Of a stretch of 64,000 bases of DNA, positions 16,322 through 25,354 are shown piece by piece (the first letter of the stretch is position 1; every line of letters starts with the position of its first letter). The DNA is from Acetobacteraceae bacterium. Lineage in GTDB: Bacteria; Pseudomonadota; Alphaproteobacteria; Acetobacterales; Acetobacteraceae. The stretch is taken from contig DNXO01000162.1 in the NCBI GenBank assembly GCA_003506895.1, forward strand, positions 7,266 to 71,265, in the 5' to 3' direction. The position numbers and the translations under genes are program-made. Below the pieces are notes generated by a model. The model had not been told where the DNA came from. It saw only the letters and a list, made by a program, of their open reading frames with translations, and did no database searches.

Positions 16322-17719
16322 TTAGGTTCCCAATGGGGACCAAGCGGGATCGGATGCATCAGTTGGAGTCTCCACCGGGCGCTCGTTGAACCCGGTGATA
16401 TCGACCGAAACCAGTCGCGATGAAAATCCGCGTCCGCGTGCATCCTGCGAACGGGTTTCCCGCCAGAACATCAGAACACGGCCGTTCGGGGCGAAGGTTG
16501 GCCCCTCGACGAGCCAGCCTTCGGAGAGGATGCGTTCCCCCGAACCATCCGGGTGCATCACGCCGATCGCGAAATTGGAAGTATCGCCAGCATAGCGGGT
16601 AAAGGCGATCAGGTCGCCGCGTGGCGACCAAACGGGCGTTGCATACCGTCCATTGCCAAAGCTGATGCGCTTCGCACCACCGCCCCCTGCCCCCATGACA
16701 TAGATCTGCTGGTCGCCACCGCGATCGGACGCAAACGCGATTTGGGAACCATCCGGGCTGAAGCAGGGGCTGACGTCAATCGAACCGGAGTCCGTCAGGC
16801 GTCGCGGCGAACGGCTGCCGAGGTCCATCGCGACGATGTCCGAACCACCGCCATTGGCCACGGCCATGACGACGCCCGAGCCATCCGGGGAGAACCGGGG
16901 CGCGAACGTCATCCCCGCGAAATCACCCAACAGGCTTTGCCGGCCCGAGGAAAGGTTGAACAGATACACCCGTGGCCGGTTGTTCGCGTAGCTCATGAAC
17001 GCGATTTCGTCGCGCGTCGGGTGGAAGCGCGGGGTCAGCACCAGCCAGGAGCCGTCGGTCAGCAGCCGGTTGTTCTCGCTGTCCTGGTCCATGATCGCCA
17101 GACGCTTGGTACGGCGGTCGCGCGGGCCGGTCGCCGAGATGTAGACGATCCGCGTATCGAAATAGCCCTTCTCTCCCAGCAGCCGCTCATAGATGACGTC
17201 GGCCATGATATGGGCGATACGGCGCCAGTTGCCCTGGGTCGTGGTGTACGCGGTGCCCTGAATCTGGGTCTGCGGCAGGATATCCCACAGCCGGAACTCG
17301 ACCCGCACCTGCCCACCGCCAAGAATCTGCACGCTGCCTGTCACCAGCGCCTGCGCGCCGGTCGGCTTCCAGTTGGCAAAGTTCGGCGTACCGGCGGACG
17401 GCGCGCCGGCCTGGATGAACGCGGCCTGGTTGATCAGCCGGAACAGCCCGCTGCGCGCGAGGTCGGCGCTGATCACGCTGGCCATGTCGTGCCCAAGCTG
17501 CGCGGACGGACCATCCGGGCCGCCCAGATCCGGCACCGCGATGGGAATCGGCTCGCTGCGGGCGCGGTCCACGTCGATAACGGCCGACTGGCCAGCGCCG
17601 CCCGACGCAGGCGGCGATGCGGCCTCAGCCACCACGGGAATCGGCGCGGCGGCAAGCAGACCTGCCGCACCAGCAATCAGCCGGCGGCGGCCGACGGAGG
17701 GATTCGGAATGTAGATCAT
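16322..17719 (-). CDS. tolB: Tol-Pal system beta-propeller protein TolB
   Basis: 465 residues from the ATG at 17719 (GGAAG eight bases upstream); a GTG five codons earlier is also possible. Periplasmic partner of Pal. The N-terminus carries RRRLIAGAAGLLAAAP, a twin-arginine-looking signal, then the TolB N-terminal domain (IAVPDLGG) and a C-terminal propeller with repeated FSPDGSQIAFASDR-type blades (for example ISPCFSPDG-like and WSPRGDLIAF). Lies 80 bases after tolA in the operon. A Tat-like signal is unusual for TolB and is inferred only from the paired arginines. Confidence 0.95.
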   Translation of the reverse strand: MIYIPNPSVGRRRLIAGAAGLLAAAPIPVVAEAASPPASGGAGQSAVIDVDRARSEPIPIAVPDLGGPDGPSAQLGHDMASVISADLARSGLFRLINQAAFIQAGAPSAGTPNFANWKPTGAQALVTGSVQILGGGQVRVEFRLWDILPQTQIQGTAYTTTQGNWRRIAHIMADVIYERLLGEKGYFDTRIVYISATGPRDRRTKRLAIMDQDSENNRLLTDGSWLVLTPRFHPTRDEIAFMSYANNRPRVYLFNLSSGRQSLLGDFAGMTFAPRFSPDGSGVVMAVANGGGSDIVAMDLGSRSPRRLTDSGSIDVSPCFSPDGSQIAFASDRGGDQQIYVMGAGGGGAKRISFGNGRYATPVWSPRGDLIAFTRYAGDTSNFAIGVMHPDGSGERILSEGWLVEGPTFAPNGRVLMFWRETRSQDARGRGFSSRLVSVDITGFNERPVETPTDASDPAWSPLGT

Positions 17720-17798
17720 GACGTTGTCTTCCACCTGTTGCGGTTGCCTTGCAACGCGTTCGGTTGAGTCATCGCGGGAATGTGTCGGTTCGTTAGCG

Positions 17799-18785
17799 TC
17801 ACGGCCTGAACCGGAAGGTCAGGACGTTGACTTTCCCAAGGACATTATTTGGCAGCGGCAGATTGGCACAGCGCGGATCCATGATCGCGCGCACCGCGCG
17901 TTCGGCGAAGGCACGGAATCTGGCATCACCCATTCGGCCCGAATCGTCACCGGCGATCTCCACCCTCCGAGCGACGCCGGTGGGATCGGTGGTGACAGTC
18001 AGCATGACGCTTTGCTTGTCGATATCCAGCGCGCCGGCATCCTTCGTCCAGCACTCCCGGACATGGTCGCCGATGGCGCCACGCTGTTCGCCGCTGAGCG
18101 CCGCCGTGTCGTTACCCGTCGGATTGTCGCGCCCGCCAGCCGCGGGATTGGCCCGCGCCTTGGGGGGCTGGGTCTGCGCGAGCTGCTGACGCAGTTTTTC
18201 CAGCGTGTTCTCGACCGCGGTGCTGTTCGGGGCGGCATTCTTGGTCACGTTCGGCTGCGACGTCGTACTGGGTGGCATCGGCGGCGGCGGCACGGGCGGC
18301 GGCGGCAGCGGCAACGGCGGCTCGTTCTTCGGCGGCGTCGGGGTTGGTGGCGTCGGCGGTGCTGGCGGCGGTGGCACCACATCTGGCGCCGGCGTGGGCT
18401 CCGGCGGCGGAGTCTGCTGCGGCGGCGTGGGCGTCGGCGGCGCCGGCTCGACGTGGCTCTGCGGCGGTGGCGGCGGGGGAGGCGGCGGTGGCGGTGGTGC
18501 CTCGATCGGCTGCGGCTTCGGCGGCTGGTTCACGGGCGGCGCGGGCGGCAGGTCGGCGTTCGCTTGCGCCTGGGACGCGGATTTGACGTCGCCAAACACC
18601 ATGGCCACTTCGGTTTCCGGCGGCGGTTCGTCTTTCGGCGTAAAGGACGGCAGGCCGATCAGCAGGCACAGCAGCACGAACAGGTGCAGCAGGCCAGACG
18701 CGATCAGACTTCGGCGCAGGACCGGCGTCATACCCGGCTTGCCATCACCGGTTCGGTTCTCGCCGCGGAAGAGTTGCTGCAGCAC
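17799..18785 (-). CDS. tolA: TolA-like envelope spanning protein
   Basis: 328 residues from a GTG; an internal ATG at 18731 is an alternative start. Inner-membrane anchor that couples TolQR energy to Pal. One membrane segment at about residues 27-46 is followed by a long periplasmic stalk that is proline-rich (runs of up to twelve prolines) instead of the alanine/lysine-rich helix of enterobacterial TolA. The C-terminal globular domain (about 220-328) has paired cysteines (CWTKDAG and DPRCANLP), as in TolA. Position between tolR and tolB secures the name despite the low-complexity stalk. Confidence 0.88.
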   Translation of the reverse strand: MLQQLFRGENRTGDGKPGMTPVLRRSLIASGLLHLFVLLCLLIGLPSFTPKDEPPPETEVAMVFGDVKSASQAQANADLPPAPPVNQPPKPQPIEAPPPPPPPPPPPPQSHVEPAPPTPTPPQQTPPPEPTPAPDVVPPPPAPPTPPTPTPPKNEPPLPLPPPPVPPPPMPPSTTSQPNVTKNAAPNSTAVENTLEKLRQQLAQTQPPKARANPAAGGRDNPTGNDTAALSGEQRGAIGDHVRECWTKDAGALDIDKQSVMLTVTTDPTGVARRVEIAGDDSGRMGDARFRAFAERAVRAIMDPRCANLPLPNNVLGKVNVLTFRFRP

Positions 18786-18924
18786 CGGATGTCACCCGAC
18801 CGAGATCAGGACACGAGAGATCGTTTGTCCGCACCCGTCATGGTTCGGTGACTCGGGGCCTTGGCGCCAAAGCGGCGAACCATGACGAAGCGAAGGTATT
18901 CCACTGCTCATGCGTCGCGCGCCG

Positions 18925-19401
18925 CTACTTGCGCGGCCCGGCAGCGGGCTTGGCCGCGGGCGCGGACGGCGCGGTCGAACCAGTCTGTTCGGCCAGGAGC
19001 GCCACCTTGGTGAATCCGCCCTGAGTTATGGTTCCCATTACCTCCATGATCCGGCCATAGGCCAAATCCTTGTCCCCGCGCACGAAAATTCGCCGCTCGG
19101 GGTTGTTCTTGGAGATCGCCTGAAGCTTGGTGACAAGATCGCCGACATCGACCGACTGGTCCTGCAGGAAAATCGTGCCATCGGCCTTGATCGAGACCGT
19201 CAGAGGTTCGCTGTCGCTGTTCAGTTGCTGCGCGTTGGTCTTCGGCAGATCGACCGAGACGCCGGAGGTCATCAGCGGCGCGGTGACCATGAAGATGATC
19301 AGCAACACCAACATCACGTCCACCATCGGCGTGACGTTGATCTCGGCCAGCGGACGGTAGCGGCCGCGCCCCCCGCGACCCGAATTCATGGACATTGCCA
19401 T
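18925..19401 (-). CDS. tolR: Tol-Pal proton channel subunit TolR (ExbD family)
   Basis: 158 residues. Single-span inner-membrane protein that with TolQ converts proton-motive force into TolA movement. The conserved proton-pathway aspartate is Asp28 in INVTPMVDVMLVLLIIF. The periplasmic domain (about 50-140) has the ExbD pattern PKTNAQQ...VRGDKDLAYGRIMEVM. An Ala/Pro-rich tail ends the protein. Starts three bases after the tolQ stop; 139 bases separate it from tolA. Confidence 0.95.
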   Translation of the reverse strand: MAMSMNSGRGGRGRYRPLAEINVTPMVDVMLVLLIIFMVTAPLMTSGVSVDLPKTNAQQLNSDSEPLTVSIKADGTIFLQDQSVDVGDLVTKLQAISKNNPERRIFVRGDKDLAYGRIMEVMGTITQGGFTKVALLAEQTGSTAPSAPAAKPAAGPRK

Positions 19402-19404
19402 GGC

Positions 19405-20121
19405 TCAGGCCCGCTCTTCGCTTTGGCGCGACAGGATGGCACTGAACTCGCTGCCGAAATTATCCAGGCGGCCGGCGAAGCGAGACAGGCTGTTGCTGAT
19501 CTGGTTGTAGGCCAACACCGCCGGGATCGCCGCGACCAGGCCGATCGCGGTGGCGAACAGCGCCTCGGCGATGCCGGGGGCCACGACCGCGAGGTTGGTG
19601 TTGTGCATGGCGGCGATCGCCGAGAACGAATGCATGATGCCCCAAACCGTGCCGAACAGGCCGATAAAGGGGGCGGTTGCGCCAACGCTGGCCAGGAAGA
19701 TCATCCAGCGCTCGATCCGGTCCATCTCCCGCTGCACCGTCACGGTGATGGCGCGGTCGATGCGTTCCCGCACGCTGGTGTGGGAGATGTCGGCGCCGGC
19801 GACGCGTACCGAACGGCGCCACTCCCCCATCGCGGCAGCGAACACGGCGGCCATCGGGTGATTCGGGTTGGTGCCCTCGCGGTCGAAAAGATCGTCCAGG
19901 CTGCCGCCGGACCAAAACCGATCCTCGAACGCATCGGCTTCCTTGTTGACCTTGCGAAGCGTGGTCCATTTCTCGAACACCACCGCCCAGACCCAGATGC
20001 TGGCGCTCAACAGGCCAAGCATCACCAGTTTGACGACGATATCGGCTTGCATGAACAAGCCCCACAGCGACAAGTCGCCGCCGGCTGTCCCCAGGTTTAC
20101 CGCATCCACTGCCCGATCCAC
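19405..20121 (-). CDS. tolQ: Tol-Pal proton channel subunit TolQ
   Basis: 238 residues, GTG start three bases after the ybgC stop with GGGGA upstream. MotA/TolQ/ExbB-family inner-membrane protein with three membrane segments (about 26-50, 140-160, 180-205). The diagnostic segment ATAPFIGLFGTVWGIMHSF and the following GIAEALFATAIGLVAAIPAV are intact. It forms the proton-conducting complex with TolR and is coupled in operon ybgC-tolQ-tolR-tolA-tolB-pal. Confidence 0.96.
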   Translation of the reverse strand: MDRAVDAVNLGTAGGDLSLWGLFMQADIVVKLVMLGLLSASIWVWAVVFEKWTTLRKVNKEADAFEDRFWSGGSLDDLFDREGTNPNHPMAAVFAAAMGEWRRSVRVAGADISHTSVRERIDRAITVTVQREMDRIERWMIFLASVGATAPFIGLFGTVWGIMHSFSAIAAMHNTNLAVVAPGIAEALFATAIGLVAAIPAVLAYNQISNSLSRFAGRLDNFGSEFSAILSRQSEERA

Positions 20122-20124
20122 TGC

Positions 20125-20577
20125 CTAATCCCCTTCTTCGGTCGCCGTAGCGGCGTCATCACGCATGCTGACCATCACCTGCCGCCACCGAGGCGGGATG
20201 CGGGCCGGCTTGTTCCCTCCGATTCGGACGCAGGCGAGCTTGATACGCAGCGTCGCACAGACCCCGTTCGGGCCGCGCACTGTCTGGCGCAATAGGACGG
20301 TTGCCCCGCCCACGTCCATTATTTCCGTCTCGACCACCAATGGATCATCGAGCATCGCCGCGCGCTGATAATCTATTTCGGCGCGATGCACCATGAACAT
20401 CAGACCAAATCGTTCCACCATCTCGGCATGTGGGATTCCCGCATCGCGCAGGGCTTCCGTTCGGGCGCGCTCAGCGTAACGAAGGTAGTTCGCGTGATAG
20501 ACTACCCCGCCCGCATCCGTGTCTTCATAATAGACACGGAAGGAATAGCGATGGATGGATTGCGGATTAGCAATCAT
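20125..20577 (-). CDS. ybgC: Tol-Pal-associated acyl-CoA thioesterase YbgC
   Basis: 150 residues, hot-dog-fold 4-hydroxybenzoyl-CoA thioesterase family. The catalytic segment YYEDTDAGGVVYHANYLRY with the conserved Asp is at about residues 16-34. It hydrolyses short acyl-CoA or acyl-ACP; the link with Tol-Pal is by operon conservation. First gene of the cluster, 123 bases after ruvB. Confidence 0.95.
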   Translation of the reverse strand: MIANPQSIHRYSFRVYYEDTDAGGVVYHANYLRYAERARTEALRDAGIPHAEMVERFGLMFMVHRAEIDYQRAAMLDDPLVVETEIMDVGGATVLLRQTVRGPNGVCATLRIKLACVRIGGNKPARIPPRWRQVMVSMRDDAATATEEGD

Positions 20578-20700
20578 TTAGGTGACGCTCAAATATCTCC
20601 GCGTTGGATGGGTGTGGCTGCCCGATTCCGCCGTGGCGGGCGCAGGTGCGCCGTCCTCGTATGGCCGCGTCCCGTTCGGCAACGAAGATGAATCGCGCGC

Positions 20701-21738
20701 TCACGCCTCCTCCCCCAGCACATCCAGCAGCGGCGTGCCCGTTCGCGGCACTTTTATCCCTAGATGCCGCCATCCCGGGTCGCCGAGCATCCGGCCGCGG
20801 CTGGTCCGCAGGATCAATCCTTCCTGGATCAGATACGGCTCGATGACGTCTTCCAGGGTATCCCGAGCCTCGGCGAGGGCGGCTGCTAGGGTTTCGACGC
20901 CGACCGGACCGCCGGCATGGTGTTCCGCGATCCGGCGCAGATAGCGCCGATCCATCGAATCCAGCCCCAGGCGATCGACCTCCAGCCGGTTCAGTGCCGC
21001 ATCGGCCACCTCGCGATCGACCGGACTGTTGCCTTGAACGGCGGCGAAATCCCGCACACGACGCAGCAGACGGCCCGCGATTCGCGGCGTTCCGCGCGAA
21101 CGGCTGGCGATTTCGGCGGCCCCTTCGGTCGTCAGATTCAAGCCGAGCAAACGAGCGCCGCGGACAATGATCTGGCGAAGCTCCTCGGATGTGTAGAACA
21201 CCAGCCGCAGGGGAATCCCGAACCGGTCTCGCAACGGCGTGGCCAGCAGGCCCGCGCGGGTGGTTGCGCCGACCAGCGTAAACGGCGGCAAATCGATGCG
21301 TACGCTACGCGCGGCCGGTCCCTCGCCGATGATCAGGTCGAGCTGGAAGTCTTCCATCGCGGGATACAGGACTTCCTCGATCGCCGGTTGCAGGCGATGG
21401 ATTTCGTCGATGAACAAGACATCCCTTGGCTGAAGGTTTGTCAGAATCGCGGCAAGGTCGCCGGCCTTGGCGATCACCGGACCCGACGTTGCCCTGAAGC
21501 CGACGCCAAGTTCCCGCGCCACGATCTGTGCCAGCGTCGTCTTGCCCAGGCCGGGCGGGCCATGCAGCAGCACGTGGTCCAGCGACTCGCCACGCGATTT
21601 CGCCGCCTGGATGAAGATCGCCAGATTCTCCCGCGATGCCTTCTGCCCGGTGAAGTCCGCCAGGGTCTGAGGACGCAGCGACGCCTCGGCGGCGTCTTCA
21701 GGTTGGCGGGCGGCGGAGACTTCCCTCTCGTCGCTCAT
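20701..21738 (-). CDS. ruvB: Holliday junction DNA helicase RuvB
   Basis: 345 residues, AAA+ motor driving branch migration of Holliday junctions with RuvA. Walker A is GPPGLGKTT (about residues 60-68), Walker B is LFIDEIHRL, and sensor 1 is VGATTRAGLL. The C-terminal winged helix is complete and includes GPVGVETLAAAL. Start overlaps the ruvA stop by four bases. Normal length. Confidence 0.97.
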   Translation of the reverse strand: MSDEREVSAARQPEDAAEASLRPQTLADFTGQKASRENLAIFIQAAKSRGESLDHVLLHGPPGLGKTTLAQIVARELGVGFRATSGPVIAKAGDLAAILTNLQPRDVLFIDEIHRLQPAIEEVLYPAMEDFQLDLIIGEGPAARSVRIDLPPFTLVGATTRAGLLATPLRDRFGIPLRLVFYTSEELRQIIVRGARLLGLNLTTEGAAEIASRSRGTPRIAGRLLRRVRDFAAVQGNSPVDREVADAALNRLEVDRLGLDSMDRRYLRRIAEHHAGGPVGVETLAAALAEARDTLEDVIEPYLIQEGLILRTSRGRMLGDPGWRHLGIKVPRTGTPLLDVLGEEA

Positions 21739-22349
21739 CCGGCGGCCCTTTGCGCGAGTTCCTTCAGGCTGTCGCGGATCAGGCCATCAAGCGTGGCACC
21801 ATCGCCCAACCGTTCCAGCACGCGCGCGACGGTCTGCTGGGCTTCCGGGCGGCGGTAGCCCAGATTGACCAGGGCGGACAGCGCGTCATCGGCCGGTGTC
21901 GCGGCGGCGATCGGGGTGTAGGAGACGCCGGCGGCGGAGGTCGGCATCGCACCGGTCTTGTCCTTCAGCTCCGTCAGCAGCCGCACCGCCAGACGGGGCC
22001 CGACGCCCTGCGCCCGTGTCAGGCTGGCCTTGTCGCCTGAGGCGATCGCTCCGATCAGGTCGCGGGGCGACATCGCCGAGAGAATGGCCAGCGCGACCTT
22101 GCCGCCGACGCCCTGAACCGTGGTCAGCAACCGGAACCAGTCGCGCTCCGCCGCGTCGGCGAACCCGTACAGAACGATGGCATCCTCGCGCACATGTGTC
22201 TCGATCAGCAGCTTCGCTGGCGCTGGTGGCTGCGGCAAGGCCGACAGCGTGCGCGATGACGCCTGCACTAGGTATCCGACGCCGCCCACGTCGATGACGC
22301 AGGTGCCGTCGGAGAGTGCGTCCACTCGTCCGGTGAGTTGGGCGATCAT
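21735..22349 (-). CDS. ruvA: Holliday junction DNA helicase RuvA
   Basis: 204 residues, the junction-binding tetramer subunit. Domain I OB-fold (1-64, beginning MIAQLTGRVD), domain II with the helix-hairpin-helix patterns VQGVGGKVALAIL and AQGVGPRLAVRLL, and the C-terminal RuvB-binding domain (about 150-204, ALVNLGYRRPEAQ) are all present. The operon lacks ruvC, which often precedes ruvA; a desaturase gene lies there instead. Confidence 0.96.
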   Translation of the reverse strand: MIAQLTGRVDALSDGTCVIDVGGVGYLVQASSRTLSALPQPPAPAKLLIETHVREDAIVLYGFADAAERDWFRLLTTVQGVGGKVALAILSAMSPRDLIGAIASGDKASLTRAQGVGPRLAVRLLTELKDKTGAMPTSAAGVSYTPIAAATPADDALSALVNLGYRRPEAQQTVARVLERLGDGATLDGLIRDSLKELAQRAAG

Positions 22350-22443
22350 GCTGATCCGGTCCTGCGATGTGTCGTATCAAAGGGGACCGCGAATCGGGCG
22401 GTGAGAGATTATACCCTATCGCTTGCCATTGTGTACGCTGCGA

Positions 22444-23547
22444 CTACCGCCGCCGGGGAAACCGCACCATCGCGCCCTTGGCCTCGTCCCACAAGGTGAA
22501 GCTTGGCGCCCGCAGCGCTTGCCACAATGTCAGACCCGTTACATTCGCGGCGAACGCCGGTTCGGCCCGATGCGCGGCCTGCAAGCGGTAGTTAGGTACA
22601 CGCGGCACCAGATGATGAACATGGTGGAAGCCGATATTGCCGGTGAACCATTGCAGCACCTTCGGCAAGCGCAGCCAGGAACTGCCATGCAGCGCGGCGC
22701 CCGCGGCCGTCCAATCGGTCTGGCGTGCCCACAACGAATGCTCGAACCGGTGTTGCACCGAGAACAGCCAGACCCCGATGATCGAAGCCATCGCAATCGT
22801 GGGCAGTTGGACCAGTAAGACGGGCTGCCACCCTAGAAACAGCGTCAGCGTCAGCAGCACCGCCGCGATCACGGCGTTCGTCATGTAAACGCTCAGCCGC
22901 TCTTTCCGCCAGCCCTTCCTCGGGGTGTCGAACGGGATGCGATAGACCAGGATAAACACCACGGGCGGCAGCAGAAGCTGCGACACCAAGGGATGCAGCG
23001 CGGCCCGATACAGCCGCTGACGCATCGGCGATAGCGCCTCGTATTCCTTGAGGGTCAGACAACCGGAGTAGATATCGCCGCCGGTTGGACGCTTATCGAG
23101 GTTGTTCCACACCGCGTGATGGTTGGCGTGGTGACGCCGCCACAACGCGTATGGCGTGAACGTAGTCAGGCTGCACAGCCAGCCCACGACCTCATTCGCA
23201 AGACGCGACTTAAAGTAGGCGCCGTGGCCGCAATCGTGCTGGATGATGAACAGCCGCACCACGAATCCAGCCGCCGGAAGGGCGAGTGCCAAGCTCAGCC
23301 AGGGCGAGATATGATAATAAGAATAGTACATGAACACGACCAGCGCGGCGTAGGGCGCGGCGGTGACGGCAAGCTGCGTAAGGCTGCGACGGGTCGATGG
23401 TGCCTGGAATGGAGCAAGGCTGGCCAGCAATGTACGACGGTCGATGGCCGCCCCGGCGGACGGGCGCGGCGAGGGTTTGAGGTGCATAAGGGTCTTTTCG
23501 TAGGCCGAGGTTAGCGGCGCCCGGAGATGGGCGGCTGCGTTTAGCAT
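22444..23547 (-). CDS. Membrane fatty-acid desaturase
   Basis: 367 residues from the ATG at 23547 (a GTG two codons upstream is also open; neither has a strong ribosome site). Di-iron membrane desaturase with the three histidine boxes HDCGH, HHANHH and HHVHH, and four or so membrane spans around them. The box spacing and sequence resemble acyl-lipid omega-6/Delta-12-type desaturases. It would introduce a double bond in membrane lipid acyl chains using O2 and an electron donor. It sits directly upstream of ruvA but is separated by 94 bases. Confidence 0.88.
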   Translation of the reverse strand: MLNAAAHLRAPLTSAYEKTLMHLKPSPRPSAGAAIDRRTLLASLAPFQAPSTRRSLTQLAVTAAPYAALVVFMYYSYYHISPWLSLALALPAAGFVVRLFIIQHDCGHGAYFKSRLANEVVGWLCSLTTFTPYALWRRHHANHHAVWNNLDKRPTGGDIYSGCLTLKEYEALSPMRQRLYRAALHPLVSQLLLPPVVFILVYRIPFDTPRKGWRKERLSVYMTNAVIAAVLLTLTLFLGWQPVLLVQLPTIAMASIIGVWLFSVQHRFEHSLWARQTDWTAAGAALHGSSWLRLPKVLQWFTGNIGFHHVHHLVPRVPNYRLQAAHRAEPAFAANVTGLTLWQALRAPSFTLWDEAKGAMVRFPRRR

Positions 23548-23645
23548 TATCACCCGGTGTTTACCGCAAATGGGGAGCCGCCGACACGAATCAAATTACA
23601 ATCGCGGAGCATGGACCACTGCCATCGCATGACGCCTCCGGTTCG

Positions 23646-23660
23646 CTAACCATTTATTAA
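23646..23660. promoter_or_regulatory. CtrA-like binding site upstream of the TPR-glycosyltransferase gene
   Basis: CTAA-N7-TTAA, one mismatch from the alphaproteobacterial CtrA full site TTAA-N7-TTAA, and the first half continues as TAACCAT as in the CtrA motif. It ends 42 bases before the start codon at 23703. A small hairpin (TCGCG at 23677-23681, CGCGA at 23686-23690) follows just ahead of the AGGAGG ribosome site. Confidence 0.4.
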
Positions 23661-23702
23661 CCTTCCTGCGTCAGGGTCGCGTTTTCGCGAGGAGGCGCGC
23701 CG

Positions 23703-25304
23703 ATGGCATCACCCGAACTTCTTTCCACCGCGGACCAATTTCTGAAGGCAGGGTCGTATTTCCAGGCGGAACCCGCCGCGCGAGCGGCGATGGCGGACGA
23801 TCCGACCGATCCGCGGGCGGTACTGCTTCTTGGCCTGTCGATCGCGGCGATGGGAGAGGCCGAACGGGCGGCCCCCGTCTTACTGCGCGCCGGCGCAATG
23901 GCCCCGGACACCGATCATCCCTGCACCGCGTTCGCTCGGTTCAATCCGCCGTTTCCGCCGGCGGCGGTCAACCGCGTGTTCCAGGCATGTCTGCGTTTAG
24001 CCCCCAGCGACAATCGCCTGAAAGCCGCATTCGCCGATTCCCTAATCGACGCAGGCCAGCCGCTAGAGGCACTGGGCGTCCTGGCCGATCTCCCCGACTC
24101 CGCTTCCGTTCATCATATGCGTGGCCTCGCACAGGCGGACCTCAGCCGCTTCCCGGCGGCGATCACTGACTTCGAGCACGTTCTGGCTCTTAGGCCGGAT
24201 GCCGCGGCGAGTTGGTCAAACCTGGGTATGGTCCTGAAAATCGAGGGCCGGCTCGCCGAATCCATCGCAGCGCACGGCAGGGCCGTGGCACTGGATCCCG
24301 ATAACAACCAGTTTCGGGTGAACCGGTCTGTCGCGTTGCTGAAGGCTGGGCAGTGGGAAAGCGCGTGGCTGGATTACGAGAGGCGGTTTTCGCTGCCCGG
24401 GGCGCCGGTTTCAGACCTGACGAAATTGCTGCCTTCATTGCGGCCGCATGATTCGCTGGCCGGCCGGACCGTGGTGGCGCTGCATGAAGATGGCTTTGGC
24501 GACACGCTTCAGTTCCTTCGGTATCTGCCGTTGTTGGCGGAGCGCGGCGCCAGAGTGGTCGCCTGCGTTCCGTCCCCTCTGGTGCGCATCATGCGCGCGG
24601 TCCCTGGCGTGGCGGAGGTCGTCACCGGCGTGCGGCTACTGCCGCGGCACGATTTCATCTGTCCGATGTTCAGCCTGCCTCGAGTCTTTGGCACGACGCT
24701 GGAAACGATCCCGCCAGTACCGCCGCTCGATCTCGACCCCGCGGCGCTGCACCAATGGAAGAAATGGTTACCTGCCAAGGGACTGAAAGCGGGGCTGGTC
24801 TGGGCGGGCCAGGCAAGACCGTCGCTGCCGGGGTTCGCCACACTGGACCGGCGGCGCAGCGCGGGACTGGCCGCTTTCGCACCACTGCTGGCGATGCGGG
24901 GCATTTCTTTCGTCAGTCTTCAGGCCGGACCAGCCGCCGACCAGCGCCTTTCCGCCCCGATTCCGTTGATCGATCCGATGCCGCATGTGGATGATTTTGC
25001 CGACACCGCGGCGGTCGTCGCGAACCTGGATGTCGTGGTCAGCGTCGATACCTCTGTCGTCCACCTGGCCGGTCTGCTCCGCAAACCGGTGTTCCTGCTC
25101 GATCGCTACGATGGCTGCTGGCGATGGCTCAGCGACCGCACCGACACCCCTTGGTATCCCGATCTCACGATCTTCCGGCAAGATACTCCAGGCGACTGGT
25201 CCGCGCCGATGGAAGCGGCAGCGGAAGCCTTGCGCGCAATGGCGGTGGAACGGGGGGTTGTCATCCGTCCGGCAGAGGCCTGGGAACGTGCGTTCATCGC
25301 TTGA
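23703..25304 (+). CDS. TPR-repeat protein with glycosyltransferase-like C-terminal domain
   Basis: 533 residues, ATG with AGGAGG ten bases upstream. The N-terminal half (about 1-225) is built of tetratricopeptide-like helix pairs, clearest at DAAASWSNLGMVLKIEGRLA and the following ESIAAHGRAVALDPD. The C-terminal half (about 255-520) resembles family 9/41-type glycosyltransferases, with HEDGFGDTLQFLRYLPLL and VVSVDTSVVHLAGLL as nucleotide-sugar-binding landmarks. Such TPR-transferase fusions often modify flagellin or other surface proteins; the acceptor here is unknown. The CtrA-like site upstream would fit cell-cycle or motility control. Confidence 0.82.
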   Translation: MASPELLSTADQFLKAGSYFQAEPAARAAMADDPTDPRAVLLLGLSIAAMGEAERAAPVLLRAGAMAPDTDHPCTAFARFNPPFPPAAVNRVFQACLRLAPSDNRLKAAFADSLIDAGQPLEALGVLADLPDSASVHHMRGLAQADLSRFPAAITDFEHVLALRPDAAASWSNLGMVLKIEGRLAESIAAHGRAVALDPDNNQFRVNRSVALLKAGQWESAWLDYERRFSLPGAPVSDLTKLLPSLRPHDSLAGRTVVALHEDGFGDTLQFLRYLPLLAERGARVVACVPSPLVRIMRAVPGVAEVVTGVRLLPRHDFICPMFSLPRVFGTTLETIPPVPPLDLDPAALHQWKKWLPAKGLKAGLVWAGQARPSLPGFATLDRRRSAGLAAFAPLLAMRGISFVSLQAGPAADQRLSAPIPLIDPMPHVDDFADTAAVVANLDVVVSVDTSVVHLAGLLRKPVFLLDRYDGCWRWLSDRTDTPWYPDLTIFRQDTPGDWSAPMEAAAEALRAMAVERGVVIRPAEAWERAFIA

Positions 25305-25354
25305 CGGTTCGGTCCATAGCTTGGAGACAGACGCTTCAGGCCTACCTTGGACCA

